The notes beneath the pieces were generated by a model that saw only the letters and a program-made list of their open reading frames with translations, ran no database searches and was not told where the DNA came from. The position numbers were made by a program, and so were the translations under genes. A DNA stretch of 64,000 bases from contig NW_004454177.1 in the NCBI RefSeq assembly GCF_000283155.1, positions 7,811,417 through 7,875,416 on the forward strand, written 5' to 3'. Source of the stretch: Ceratotherium simum simum. Lineage: Eukaryota; Chordata; Mammalia; Perissodactyla; Rhinocerotidae. Below are positions 45,121-56,335 of this stretch, one piece after another. Positions within the stretch are counted from its first letter, which is position 1, and each line of letters starts with the position of its first letter.

Positions 45121-47610
45121 CCAGCCAGGCTAATCCTCCCTGTGGAGACCCCTTGGTAATTGTAGAGAGTGAGAGCGCATTTGACCATGAGGAACATCCT
45201 AGGTTTGGAAGGCAAACACAGTCTGCCAGAAAGACACCTTCCTGAGTGACTCTTGGGCACTTTACCTGGAATAGCCAGTAGCCCAAGGTGATTTGAGAGC
45301 CCCTCCCTTCCCTGCTTCAGAAGAGGCACCAGTAGCAGAAAGTTCTGGACTGAGCTCCACCATCCCAGAAGGCTGACTGAGCTTCTTGGTTACCACTTGC
45401 TTCTGAGTTTGAAAAATACAAAGTGTCCTTGCAAGTTTGTTCTCATCATTTCCAAAACTAAATATGTATGGAAAACTAGAAGGAAATACATGAACATGTT
45501 TATCAGTGGTTATTCCTGGATGATGAGATTATGGATTATTTTTATGTTATTTCTGATACTTTATAGTTTCTGAACTCTCCTTAATAAGCATCAATATATT
45601 TTATAATCAGGAAAAGTTATCATTCTAAAGAGAAACATTTATTGAGCTCCCCCCCATTCCATTTAGGAGAGACAATTAACTAAGAAATGGTCCCTAACTT
45701 CAAAGGGTTTTTAAGCTACATAGAGTAACTAATAGTAGACAAGGTAACTCGTAATAAGGACTAAATGTAGAGGTCTGAGTTCTAAATTGTCATGAGAAAT
45801 GAATCTCTCTGAAGCTAGCAGTGGATAAAGAAGACCTTTGAGAGGAGGTGATACAGAAAACTTTGGATCGCAAGGTTTCAGGGACCTTCAGAGTCATGTA
45901 GACCAAGCCTATACTTGATGCTTACATTTCATCTTCATCAGCCCCAGTGAATGACCCCTGGTGAACATAGTCAGTATCTGACCAGAAACTTGATACTGTC
46001 TAAGTCAGCCCGATCCACATTTGGATTCTTGTTACTGCCTGGAGGTTCTTTCTGACGCTAAGCTGAGCTGTTTCCCTGGTGGCTTTGATTCGCCTCCTGG
46101 GGTCAAATATACTAGATCTGCCACCTCTTCCACAGGACCATCCTTCCCGTATTTCACATAGGCTTGGATACTTTTCTTCTTTATTATCTTCCTTTTCTTG
46201 ACTAAGCAACTGTTGTTTCTTCAACCACACCTCCAATGGCATGACTTTCAACTGACAAGGGCTTTGAAAAATGGGCAAAACTTACACAAAATGAGAGAAA
46301 TGGGAATGGACATTCTCAGTAAGGAAAATGCTACAAGCAAGACATAGATTTTGAGAGAGACCAACTATGTGGACTGGTCTGTGAAGAAACCAGTCTCGCT
46401 GGGGCTGCATTTAACTAGGAAGTTGGTGGGAGGAGGTACAGGTGGAGAGGTAGGAGGGAGGCCACCTGGGGAAAGCGTGGACTGAAGGCTGAGTCTGACT
46501 GTAGCTCCACATCCTACACCCTGAACAGTCTCTTTCATTGCAAGAGGATCCCGCTCTGGGATTCAGGAGCTCTCGTTTTAGCCAAGTGCTGCTGCTTCAT
46601 GAGAACCCAGATCATTGTGGACCCAGTAGGAGATGGCCAAAGAGAAGAGGGCAACGAGAAGATGCTTGGTGTTTAGTTATCGCAGACGGTCTTTCCCTCA
46701 GCTGCCACCTTTCTCTGTGATCTGACCAGCACATAATAGATAATACACAGCCAGCCTATGAAGGAAGGCTCCCTGAGTTCTCCATGTTCTTGGGGATATG
46801 TCTGTCAGGTTAGCTAAACTGGAGGTGGGGTAGCAGGAGCAAGGTTCAAAGAGCTTGTCCCCAAGACACAGGTCGATTTCATGGTTTGTGCAAAGAGGAT
46901 GCTGGGAAAGAGCAGGGGCCACAAGGAGCATGATTAGCCAGGACAGGCAAGGGACAAAGAGCACAGGGCAGAGAAGGGGTTGGAGGACAGGCCTGGAGGT
47001 GGTTACTACCTGTGAATTCTCCCTCCTCCTCAGATTCCTCCAATCTCGTGGAGTTGTAGTGACTGTCAAAGGATGGAATGGATGCAATGGCACCCACTCA
47101 GGACATCACGATGATGAAAATGGCAAGCACGGCCTTTGTGGGCCCTGCAGCAAGAGCAAAGGGCAGCAACCTGACTGGGGCCACCCCCCTTCTTTTCCCA
47201 CACTCTGTTCCCTCCTGTACAGGAGCCCTGCGTGCATGTTTGTGAATACCACAGACTACATATCTAGGCTCCATTCACTTGCCCTACTCTCAAAATGCCA
47301 GCCTTTGGCTAGCTCTTGGGCCTAAGGGTGAAAACAAATAGACCCCAGAAAAAGAACTGTGCAGACCCTGGAAGTGGGCTCAGGGGCACTTAAGGAAGAA
47401 ATCTGGGGACTCTGAGAACCCCGAACTTGGTCTTGAAGGAGGGGTGTAAGATCCAGTTGGTCATGTCCTGTGGGTGCCAAAGATGTGGGGACAGCAGGAT
47501 AGGAGAAAGGCCAGTGCTGGGACCCTCAAAGCATGGAGCCCAGAGCCAGGGCCCTGGTTGCATTGGGGTAAAGACAGTACTGATGACATGTCTGGTGACA
47601 CTAACACAGT
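45119..47610. other. mostly single-copy noncoding stretch
   Basis: No gene recognised. 45640-45870 carries landmarks of the L2-like family ('aacatttattgagctccccc', 'aagacctttgagaggaggtg'). The 131-, 156- and 72-codon frames at 46698-47325 lie on opposite strands over the same DNA with no domain, so I regard them as chance. Moderately GC-rich from 46400 to 47600. Confidence 0.4.
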
Positions 47611-47614
47611 GAAG

Positions 47615-47830
47615 TAGAAGGGACAAAGACTTTGGAACCACACAGGCCTGCACTCAAATCTTAGCTTTAACATTTACTTTCTTAGTCATTTAACCTCTTT
47701 GAGCCACAGGTTCCTCCTGGACAAATCTAAGATTGTACACCTGCCTGGTGGGATGGTTAATGAGATAGTATGTGAAAATATCTGCCATATATCAGGCTTC
47801 CAATAATCCATGGTTATTGTTACCTTTAAA
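47615..47830 (+). repeat. MIR SINE
   Basis: Landmarks in order: 'aaagactttggaaccacaca', 'cttagtcatttaacctcttt', 'gggatggttaatgagatagt', and a degenerate 3' end at 'ccatggttattgttacc'. Confidence 0.85.
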
Positions 47831-48860
47831 TGAAGTTACTTGTCAAGGGAGAGCAAACTCAGAGCAGTGACAAGACACAGCAGAACCCTTCGGAGAGGGA
47901 GTAACCAAGGAGAGTGGGGAGGAACCAGTTATGTTTCCCTTGGGGGATGAAGACCTCCTCGGATGGCTTTGGTAGGTCCAAATCTGTTCAACCCTGACCC
48001 TGGACCACAGCTCACAGGCCTTTGAAGTTGTTCTGTGTTATTTCATTTGAGCAAGCTCCTGCCCACTGGTCAGAAAAATGTCTACTTCTTTTTGAAACCT
48101 CCCTGACTGTCTCTCACCCTCTATTTTGCACACGTCTAGACCACACTGGAGCTTTTCTCCCACACAAGCTGCTCAACTGGAGCCTCAAAACAGCTCACAC
48201 TAATAAACAGATCCCCAAGACCCAGGCGCTGCACACTGTGGGAAATTTACACACTCATAAAGAGACACGCCTGCTAATACATTTACAGGTCGGGGGTCTT
48301 TCTCCCAAATGCAGACAAGATATTGCTGCAGTAAAAGGGAAAATTGCTCCAGCCTATCTTCCAAGCACGGACCAAGGAGGAATCCCCAAGACTTGGCTGA
48401 CACAGCTCATAAATCTCCCGCATTTCTGTTTGTCCCCACTTCCATCATTTCAAGCAACATGGGGGACTGACACATTTTAAGAAAATAAATAAAATGAAAT
48501 TATAGATTTGCCTTTGTGATCCTGATGTGCAGATTACATGTTATTACATTATGGATCTCACACCCCTCAATGCATTTGCACTATGGTATGATTATTGGGT
48601 TTTGATGTATTGCCAACATCAAACCCAAATAAATATTTTTCTCTCCTAAGTGATGCTGGGAAGGAAGGCACTTCTTAAACATATAGCCTATTTAGGTGGT
48701 TTAGTAAGAAATGAAAAGAAACCAAAACGAGGAAGAATAAACACGCCGGCTCTGGTGTTCTGTGGCAAGTCTTGCACATCTAGTTCCCTAAACCCTGGAA
48801 AAATAGAGACAGAGACAGAAGCGAGGTCTGAAGCCCGCTCTGATTCTCAGTGTGATTCAC
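47831..48860. other. single-copy stretch with candidate conserved element
   Basis: 48080-48640 is free of recognisable repeats and carries several AT-rich homeodomain-like words inside mixed sequence ('acactcataaagagacacg', 'cacagctcataaatctcccg'). The plus-strand frame at 48022-48480 shows no domain. No exon called. Confidence 0.35.
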
Positions 48861-49400
48861 GTACTCATTCACCAGACATTTACTCATCACCTCCTCGGTG
48901 CCAGGCGCTGTTCTGGGCATCAAGGGATAGGGCAGTGAAGAAAACAGACAAAAGCCTCTGCCCTCATCAAGTCTGTGTTCTGGTAGAGAGAAAGAGAAAA
49001 TAAACAAGTAAAATACATAGCATGTCCGTGGATACGTGCCTCAGAGAAAAATAAAGTAAGTAAGCGGGGTGGGGAGTATGTTTGGTACCAATATTAAATG
49101 AGTGGTCAGAAATGAACTTATGAAAAGAGTGACATTTGACGAAAGCCCAAGAAGAAGCCAAGCAGCAAACCCTGGAGCTAACTGCAGGAAATGCACCGAA
49201 GCAGCTGGAACAGCAAGTGCAGAGACCCTGAGGCAGCGGTGGGCCTGCGATATTCAGAAACAAATAGAAGCCTGGAGCAGAGTGAGGGTGAGCAAGACCA
49301 GCGGAGTGGGAGTGAGGTCAGAGAGGTAGTGGGGGACGGGGTGGCCAAATTGGCAGGGCCTTATAGGCCACTGTAATGACTTTGGACTATTCTAGGTCTA
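48861..49400 (+). repeat. ancient interspersed repeat, L2-like family
   Basis: The clearest copy of the family at 140-665. It opens 'tcggtgccaggcgctgttct', and later shows 'tggaacagcaagtgcagaga' with 'ccctgaggcagcggtggg', 'aggtcagagaggtagtgggg' and 'gggccttataggccactgta'. Frames at 49102-49376 are products of the repeat. Confidence 0.6.
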
Positions 49401-50920
49401 TTGTACAGTGATGGACAGAAAGTAAAGTCCCTGCTTTTTCAGAGATTACATTACGATTGAGACTACGTAATAGCCAACTGTGTGTCGAGGCAGAAGTGCT
49501 GTAGTGAGGGGTGTCTGAGAGGAGTGATGTGTAAGTCAGCTAGAGGCTTCGTCCAGCCCACTGCCATCACCTTCACCCTGGAAGGCTCTCTCCTGAGGGC
49601 CTCTGGTTATCTGAGGGTCTGTAGGAGACCTCCTGGAAGGCAAACGGTCCTTTGGGAGATGGACAAGGTCAAAGGGAAGAGAGAGGGAGTTCTGTTCTGA
49701 CCCTGAAGACTTCCTAGTAGAAGACCTGCTGATTTCGTCTCACCCCCAGTTTCTACTAGAAATGCCAACTAGAAAGGCAGGAAAATGGAATGGGGGGTGG
49801 GATCAAGGTGGAAGAAAGCAAACATTATAATGTCATGTTGTAGGGGTGAAGGGGCAGCCTTTATTGGAGAAACTTACAAGTCAAAGCCAGCAAAAGAAGG
49901 CTCGTGGGTCCTGCGGGTCAAGGACCTGAGGATCACACCGTGGAGTTACGCTCCAGGGGAAGGATCCTACTTATAGTGTAAGCAGAGAGCAGCTTGGGAG
50001 CAGGATAAACAGGCAAGACCCAGGTGCCAGGCAGCCTGCGTGTAAATGCCAGCTGTGTAGGGAGTTCTCTAAGAGTGCCAGCTGTTAGCACCTGGAGACC
50101 TTGTGAGCAGGTGGATTCAGGCTGCTGGGAGAAGGGAGGCTGCAGCCTCATGGGAAGTTGAGTTAAAGCCCGACTCCTCCTGTTAGAGAAAGGGAGCTTG
50201 TAGTCTGTCCATGTCGGGTGATCTGACCTTTAGGAGACGTCCCTGGACAATCTACTTGTCTCTCCTATTGGGGAGAAGACAGACCCTGAGCAAAAATTAA
50301 TAGGTCACCCATAGTAGAAGGAAGACTGGTGATTCTAGAGGGTCTTAAAAAGGTATAGACAACCTCATGATGGAAGACACTTTAGGAAGCTCTTCTGTAG
50401 TGGAGGAAAAGTAGCCTGAGTGTCACTGGCTTTAGCCCCAGAATTGGTTCTTGGACTTTGAGAAAAATCATTGCACTTTCTGGCCAGCAATCTCTTTGCC
50501 TTTAAAATAAGGCTTTTCAACCTCTGCTCCGAGAAATCCAAGGGATCCATTAGAAGTGCCCCCAGGGCCACCATGGTGTAAAGTGAAGGCTTCAGGGGGG
50601 GCCCTCTGAAGGAGCTTGGGAAACAAAACTCTCTTCTTTCCAGAGAAGCACTACTTTCTATTTTGGGTTTCTGTAAAAGTTTTCATTTGAAAAGAGAGTC
50701 ATACTGAATTTAAAATATAGTTTTAAAAATATTTATGCTCCAGCCTTTTTCCATCTAATGAGTGCCACTGCATCAGGGCAGTGCCATGCCTAACCTGCCC
50801 CATCCCTTTGCTGAGTGTCCTAAAACAGAAATTTCTTAATTTCCCTTTGTCATTCATTTCATTGTTTCTTTGTCTGGTCTAAAGTTTAACCTAACTCTCT
50901 CATATTACAAGGATGCTAAA
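49401..50920. other. unassigned single-copy-like sequence
   Basis: No gene or repeat family recognised. Short overlapping frames on both strands lack any domain or compositional signal. Confidence 0.4.
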
Positions 50921-50924
50921 ATTT

Positions 50925-51240
50925 GCTAGAAAACAGCCATTCCTTTTGTCTGGAACACCTTCCTGCTCCTGCCTCCCTCCCATCATAACTGGCTAACTTT
51001 TACTCATTCTTCAACTCTCAGCATAACTGTCACTTTCTCTAAGAAGCCTTTTGAGTGCTCCCTTAGTTCCCTCCATTTACCCCTATCCAGGGACTCACCC
51101 ACTGCACTAGAATCACCCTTATCCTTCGTTCTCCCTTCCTAGACTATGACTTTCTTCAGAGCAAAAAAATAAATTTATCTTATCACCATCTTCTCAAAGC
51201 CTAGCCCAGTGATTGGCATGGTTGTACTCAATAATAATAT
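50925..51240 (+). repeat. L2 LINE, 3' end
   Basis: 'ttttgtctggaacaccttcc', 'ttactcattcttcaactctc', 'tctctaagaagccttttgag', 'gactatgactttcttcagag' and 'cctagcccagtgattggcat' follow the L2 3' end in order. Confidence 0.8.
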
Positions 51241-51244
51241 TGTC

Positions 51245-51440
51245 ACTTCATTGGTTGCCATTTGTTAAATGCTGGCCGTGTGCCAGGAACGGTGCTAGGC
51301 ATGTAACACACAGTGTTTCACCTCATTTTCACACCAACCTTTGGGGGTAGGTGTGATTTTATAGATAAAGAAAGTCAGTTCAAGAGGCTTTAGTGGACCT
51401 ACCCGAGGTCACAGATGAATATACAACACTATCATCTAAA
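51245..51440 (-). repeat. MIR SINE, minus strand
   Basis: Complement of MIR: 'ggccgtgtgccaggaacggt', 'tagataaagaaagtcagttc' and 'cctacccgaggtcacagatg'. It directly follows the L2 end. Confidence 0.82.
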
Positions 51441-52179
51441 TGTTGACCTTTAAGAGTTCTTAATTATCCCTCCATCCTTCCATTCTTCAAAGTGAAAAAA
51501 TTAGGCCAAAAGTGGTCCATGCTTAAGTGAGAGTTTAGGGTACAGCTGACCCCTTAGTCTGATGTATGAATGTGGATGGGACTTTAGTTTGTCAGCTCTC
51601 TGTTCTCTGGAGAATAAAGGAGTAGAATAGAGAAATCCTTGAGGAGTTCATAAGACACATATGGAACACACAAAAGTCTTGAGAACACTTCCAGAACAAT
51701 ATATCAACAATCATTCATTAGCCCACAATAGCGTATCAGGTATGAGCAACTGATATAGTATATACACCCCAGTTGGCATAAGCCAACCAAAAATTGAAAA
51801 ATACTTTTTAACAAAAGAGTCACTGAGGAATTATTCAATTAAATAAACATTCCCTGTGGCCACATTATATGCAGGGCACTGTACTCTGTATTACAGGGTA
51901 CAAAGGAGACTGGGCGACAGAAACTTCCTTTCCTGTGCTTCCTTCCCATGAAGACCTCCAGCCTCGGCATCAACATGCCAAATTGAAATGATACCTTTTT
52001 TGCCTCCCTTCCCCACAGAGTGCTCATCCTTCAGAGCAGGCGTCGTGTCTTATGCACATCAGTATCCCCAGGACGCACAGCGTGCCCTGCGCCAAGCATG
52101 TGGTTCAATCGAATAAGTCAGATCTCAGCCCCCAAGTAGACAAAACATAGATCAAGTTTATAATTCAGGGCGGAAAGTG
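51441..52179. other. unassigned sequence with small L2 relics
   Basis: 51830-51915 resembles the opening of the L2-like family ('tatatgcagggcactgtact'). 52022-52115 looks like an L2 3' end ('tccttcagagcaggcgtcgt', 'agtatccccaggacgcacag'). The remainder is unassigned. Confidence 0.4.
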
Positions 52180-52640
52180 GTGGGTCTTCCAGAAAGCTAG
52201 CGAGTGCTCTGGAAGTCCAGGTGAAGGTCACTTGGTTCAGGCAGGGACAATGCCCACAGTGAGAGAGAGAAGAGTGATGGGCTGTCACTGCCTAAAGAGC
52301 GAGCGTGGCAGAAGCAGAAGCGCGGTGGGAGCACGCGGGCCAAGGACTCGGTGGGGTAGGACGTGGTAGACACAGAGAACGGAGGAGGAGGTTGAGGACA
52401 GACTGGAAGGCCAGGGATGCAGGGCAGGGAGGCCAGGCTTCGTCTGTGGCAGAGGGTCCCAGTGAATAGTTTTGAGGAGGGGGCACGGCATGTAGAGTCT
52501 AGTACTTTAGGAAGGTCACTCTGGCAAGCAGTAGCAGGGTGGGCACAAGCCAAGGAGACTGGGTGGGGACACTGGTTGGTAAACTACCGCAACAGGATAC
52601 AAGAGAGGTGATCTTGGAGGGAGAAGGGAGGCGCAAAGGA
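52180..52640 (+). repeat. ancient interspersed repeat, L2-like family
   Basis: Third copy with the later half of the family: 'gtgaatagttttgaggaggg', 'aggaaggtcactctggcaag', 'agtagcagggtgggcacaag'. Antisense frames at 52197-52553 are by-products. Confidence 0.5.
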
Positions 52641-52849
52641 ACATGGAAGTGTCAAGAGGAAAAGAATTGTGGTCAAATCAATGGGACTTAACTGACTGAG
52701 CACGCGGGGTAGGAAAAGGAGTAGGGAGACGTAAATTATGCTCTAAGGCTTAGCTCCGCCCACAGTTGGCACAGAGAACTGTCCTCAACACAAAGGTCAG
52801 GAAAGGCAAGTCCAGACAGACTAAGCTGGAAATATGACAAGTTTGGTGT

Positions 52850-53070
52850 TAGGCACATTGACTTTGAGCTGCTAGTAAAGCATCTCGACATCATCACTTA
52901 TGAGCTGTGTTACTTGATTTCTCTATGCCTCAGTCTCTTTATCTGTTAAATGGGGATAAAATAGGACTTCTATCGTAGGGTTGTGGTGAGAAAATTATAC
53001 ATGTACATACACACACACACCTGGCACACAATAGGCAGCCAATCAGCCAGTACCATGAGCATTATTATTA
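52850..53070 (+). repeat. MIR SINE
   Basis: 'tgagctgtgttacttgattt', 'atgcctcagtctctttatct', 'gttaaatggggataaaatag', 'acacctggcacacaataggc'. A short CA run at 53009-53021 lies inside it. Confidence 0.88.
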
Positions 53071-55005
53071 CCGAGGTGGAAATGTACAGCAGGAAGACAG
53101 AACTGCAAATCTGTTGCTCAGGACCAAAGCGATTCTTTGCGAAAGGATTTATCATAAGATTGCTTTAAATAGAAACTCTCTCTGTGCTTTTAAAAGAGGA
53201 TTTCTTTTTCCTTTTTTTTCATTTTATTTGCAACCTTTCAGAAATCTATTTAGTGTGTTAAGTGAGGCCCCCCCATAGTTAAAATGAAACCACCTCCATT
53301 CCTCAATGAAGACATTCTTTGAGACAAATTCCCTCTTGAAAATATCAGCCTGGGCACAGAGGGCTAGGGGGAAGGCGTGTCCTTCCCAGGGCTTGTGGCT
53401 CAGGGAGGGGTGGCTCGGGCAGGGGGCAGGCGAGCAGAAGCAGATAAAAGCCCTTTTTGGCAATTAGGAGTTTGGAAGGTCTAGTACCCGCTAGTGAGGG
53501 AGGAACTGCGTGTATCTGTGGGCAGCCAGATGGGAGCCCACCCCGGGAGAAATGTCAGTATTCCAGGGCCCACCTCACTCCCCATAGACTCAGGAGTCTC
53601 CGTCTACATATGAGCATGAAGTGACCCTAAAAACACGAGCTTCTCCTTTCTTACTCCATCCTCTGATCAAGTGTCCGCTTCGTTGTTGCTGTTTGGAATT
53701 TGCTAACATAAATCCTTAAGCAGTCAGCAATACTCAGTTTTAGTTGCAGAAGACTTCTTAGAGGAGGTGGCTTTCTAAAGGAATAGAGCAGGAAGGGAGG
53801 GGACTAGTGGAGACTGCTGAAGTAGCAGGGATGTTTCTGGCCTTTTCAGGGGTCTAGGGAAGGCTTCGGAGTGGGGAGAAGGAGCGGACCTCGGGCAGAG
53901 ACTACAGCAGGTAGCCCAGGACCTGAGTGGGCACAAGGCTCCTGTGGCCCAAAGAGGTCGGCTGGAGGCACCCAAGGGTTAACGTGGGATGAGAGCCTAG
54001 CAGAGCAGGGTGTGGAGGTCTCTCTGTGCCCCCAGGGAGCGATACAGGAAATTGCCTAATAAACCAGCGCCAGAATCCATCTCCTGTTGCATATTTTATT
54101 GACTTGAAACTTTTTTTAATCAGTGGACTCCCAGAGCCAGATAGGCTATAAAATAAATAAATAAAAGGAGTCGAAGGCAAAATGAGGAACAAATTACTCC
54201 TGTGCTCTCCGCACCCTCTCCCCGACCCCTGCCATTAACTCCAGCAGCTCCCAACACTCCCGGTCACAACCCCACCCTTTTCCCAGCTCTCCCGCCCCAA
54301 ATGCGTGAGGTGTGATCAATCAGGAAGGACCATAAATATGAGATTTATAGGAAGAGGGTGACGATTTACACCTGAAAAGTTTCTATCTGAGATGCATATG
54401 ATTTATAAGTTTGTTTCTTAAAAAATAAACATGGAGCCCCTTGTAAATAACAGATTTATATATTAACTTTCTGACGCAGCATCCTACCTATGAATGAGTG
54501 AACAGCATTAAGTTCCCATTTAGGAAACAAGAGCCTGAACCCACTGAATTGTGGTACCTGATTTATCAGACGCAGCCTGCTCCATTAATCAGAGTCCAGC
54601 TCCCGGACTCAGTGGCGGTGTGACTCTCCCCACTCTAAGGTTTCCTCTTTGGGTGGTATCTCTTGCCTTCATCTTTATTTATTTCCAAAAGAAAAAAAAT
54701 GTTGCAACTGATTGAACTGACTGATTGATATGTCAGTGCTGAGATTTATGAGGCTGGGCCCAGCTTCCAGGGCTGCCTCTTTATCCCGTCTCCGTTCTGA
54801 TGTAAGCTTGGCTCCTCACCAAAGATTTGCATATGCCATGTTCCATCCTGCTCACCCTCTAAGCTGCTCTATCCCCCGTCAAATCCTCTCCTCCCCTGAA
54901 TCTTTCTCCAGAGGAGAGTCCCAGACTAGCCCTCCAAAGATTTTACCCAAATGAATTCTGTAAAGGATGGCTATGAGAGGCTTTCAGCCCTAGAAAATCA
55001 GATCT
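53071..55005. other. single-copy stretch, richest candidate regulatory block
   Basis: No exon recognised. 54060-54760 is repeat-free, AT-rich in short bursts, and carries five same-strand copies of GATTTAT. The GC-richer portion 53340-54050 has overlapping frames in both directions with no domain. Confidence 0.4.
54330..54760 (+). promoter_or_regulatory. cluster of GATTTAT motifs, candidate enhancer
   Basis: GATTTAT occurs at 54342, 54400, 54453, 54560 and 54743, all on the plus strand. CCATAAATA lies at 54330. TTTAT with a following purine is the core bound by CDX and posterior HOX proteins, so a homeodomain-bound enhancer is a possible reading. Neither binding nor conservation is shown by the sequence alone. 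Confidence 0.3.
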
Positions 55006-55009
55006 GTAA

Positions 55010-55145
55010 ATGAGGGAACTCGTCATTTCGCCAATGAGAACTGCAGCTCAGAGAGGTGGAGAGGCTGCTCAAAGTCACACAGGAGTCAGGGGCAACAGTG
55101 GGCACAGGAAACCCGCGTTTATTGATGCTGTATCCACTCCTCCTG
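55010..55145 (-). repeat. MIR SINE fragment, minus strand
   Basis: 'tctgtaaatgagggaactcg', 'gctcagagaggtggagaggc' and 'ctcaaagtcacacaggagtc' are the complement of the central MIR region. Confidence 0.7.
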
Positions 55146-55982
55146 CCACATCGTGCTTCAGCGGGGAGCATTTATTTCAGGGCATATGAAGGAAGCTGAG
55201 CTCCTTGGAAGTTTCTCCAGACAAATGCAAGAGGCAGAGGCAGGAGCAGGAGCCCGAGCTTTGGGGAATTGCTGTTGACCACAGTGGTGTCTTCCTTCTG
55301 CCTCCACCCCGGCCCCTGTGACGACGGTTGGGGATGGTCAGGATCGTGACCGCAGGAGGCCCCCTGTTTGTCCACGTGCTTTAAGGGGGCACCCCCTCAC
55401 GTCTACATCACCTGACTCAACCTGTCTCTCTGGTCTTGTTCTAGTCCTGGGTCCTGAACAAGTACTATTCCTGCAATAATATCCTCGGCCTTTTTGTCTT
55501 TTCTAGTCTGCTCCTTCTCTAGTCTCCTGCAGGACTTGTCTACACCCCTCACCAGGCCACTTAATCACAGACTGTCACATATAGTATCTGTCCTGCTACT
55601 AAGCACTTAATCATACTTTGCCTTGGCCTTGGGGTGGCTTCTGTATTGTTAGTGTGGCACGCACTGTGCTCACCCAATAACCTTGTGCCAGCTACACTCC
55701 CATCCGCTCTTGGGCGGGGGCCGTGTAGCTAGTTCTGACCAGTGGCCGGGCCCAGGCAGTTAGGAGCTGGCACACCTCCTCCACCTCTACCTGCCACCGC
55801 TGTGGTGGCCTTGGGGACAGTGGGCTCCAGATGCTGCAGCTACAGAATGGAGCAGGGACCCCCGATCTGCACCCACCTTTGCATAAACACTCAACTAGAT
55901 GTATTGTGTCAAGGCATTGAGCTTTGGGGATATATTTGTTATGGCAGAATGTACCTATACCGACAAAACTAGTCACTGCTGC
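55146..55982. other. unassigned single-copy-like sequence
   Basis: No gene recognised. The 118-codon minus-strand frame at 55692-56048 runs into the next MIR and has no domain. Confidence 0.4.
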
Positions 55983-55984
55983 TA

Positions 55985-56075
55985 ATCCCAGGTTTGCCAT
56001 TAATTGGTGAATAGTCATTTCCCCACTTCTGGGCCTCAGTTTATTCATTTTTAAAAAGAGGCCATTAGACTAGAT
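55985..56075 (+). repeat. MIR SINE fragment
   Basis: 'ctgggcctcagtttattcat' preceded by 'aatcccaggtttgccattaa' marks the middle of a plus-strand MIR. The minus-strand MIR follows within about 15 bases. Confidence 0.7.
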
Positions 56076-56084
56076 GATGAAAAT

Positions 56085-56335
56085 AATACCTGCTATATAT
56101 TTTTCACTTGCTATACCCCAGGCCATGTGCTGACTGCTTTATAAACATTAATACACTAACTCTGACAACTACTCTATGAGACAGATTTCATCATACCCTC
56201 AGAGTGAGGAATATGAGCTGGGGTGGGGCAGGGTGGGGGTGTTAAGCAACTCTTCCAAGGTCACATAGCTACTAAGTGGTGGTCTGGAGTTAGAATGCAG
56301 GAAATCTGACCCCAATGCCCCAAGTTCTTACCACC
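56085..56335 (-). repeat. MIR SINE, minus strand
   Basis: 'ctgctatatatttttcactt', 'tttataaacattaatacact', 'tccaaggtcacatagctact' and 'ccccaagttcttaccaccgt' follow MIR in complement. Confidence 0.85.

Noticed and set aside
46698..47325. Overlapping 131- and 156-codon frames on opposite strands
   Set aside because: Mutual overlap on opposite strands in moderately GC-rich DNA, with no recognisable protein features, fits chance.
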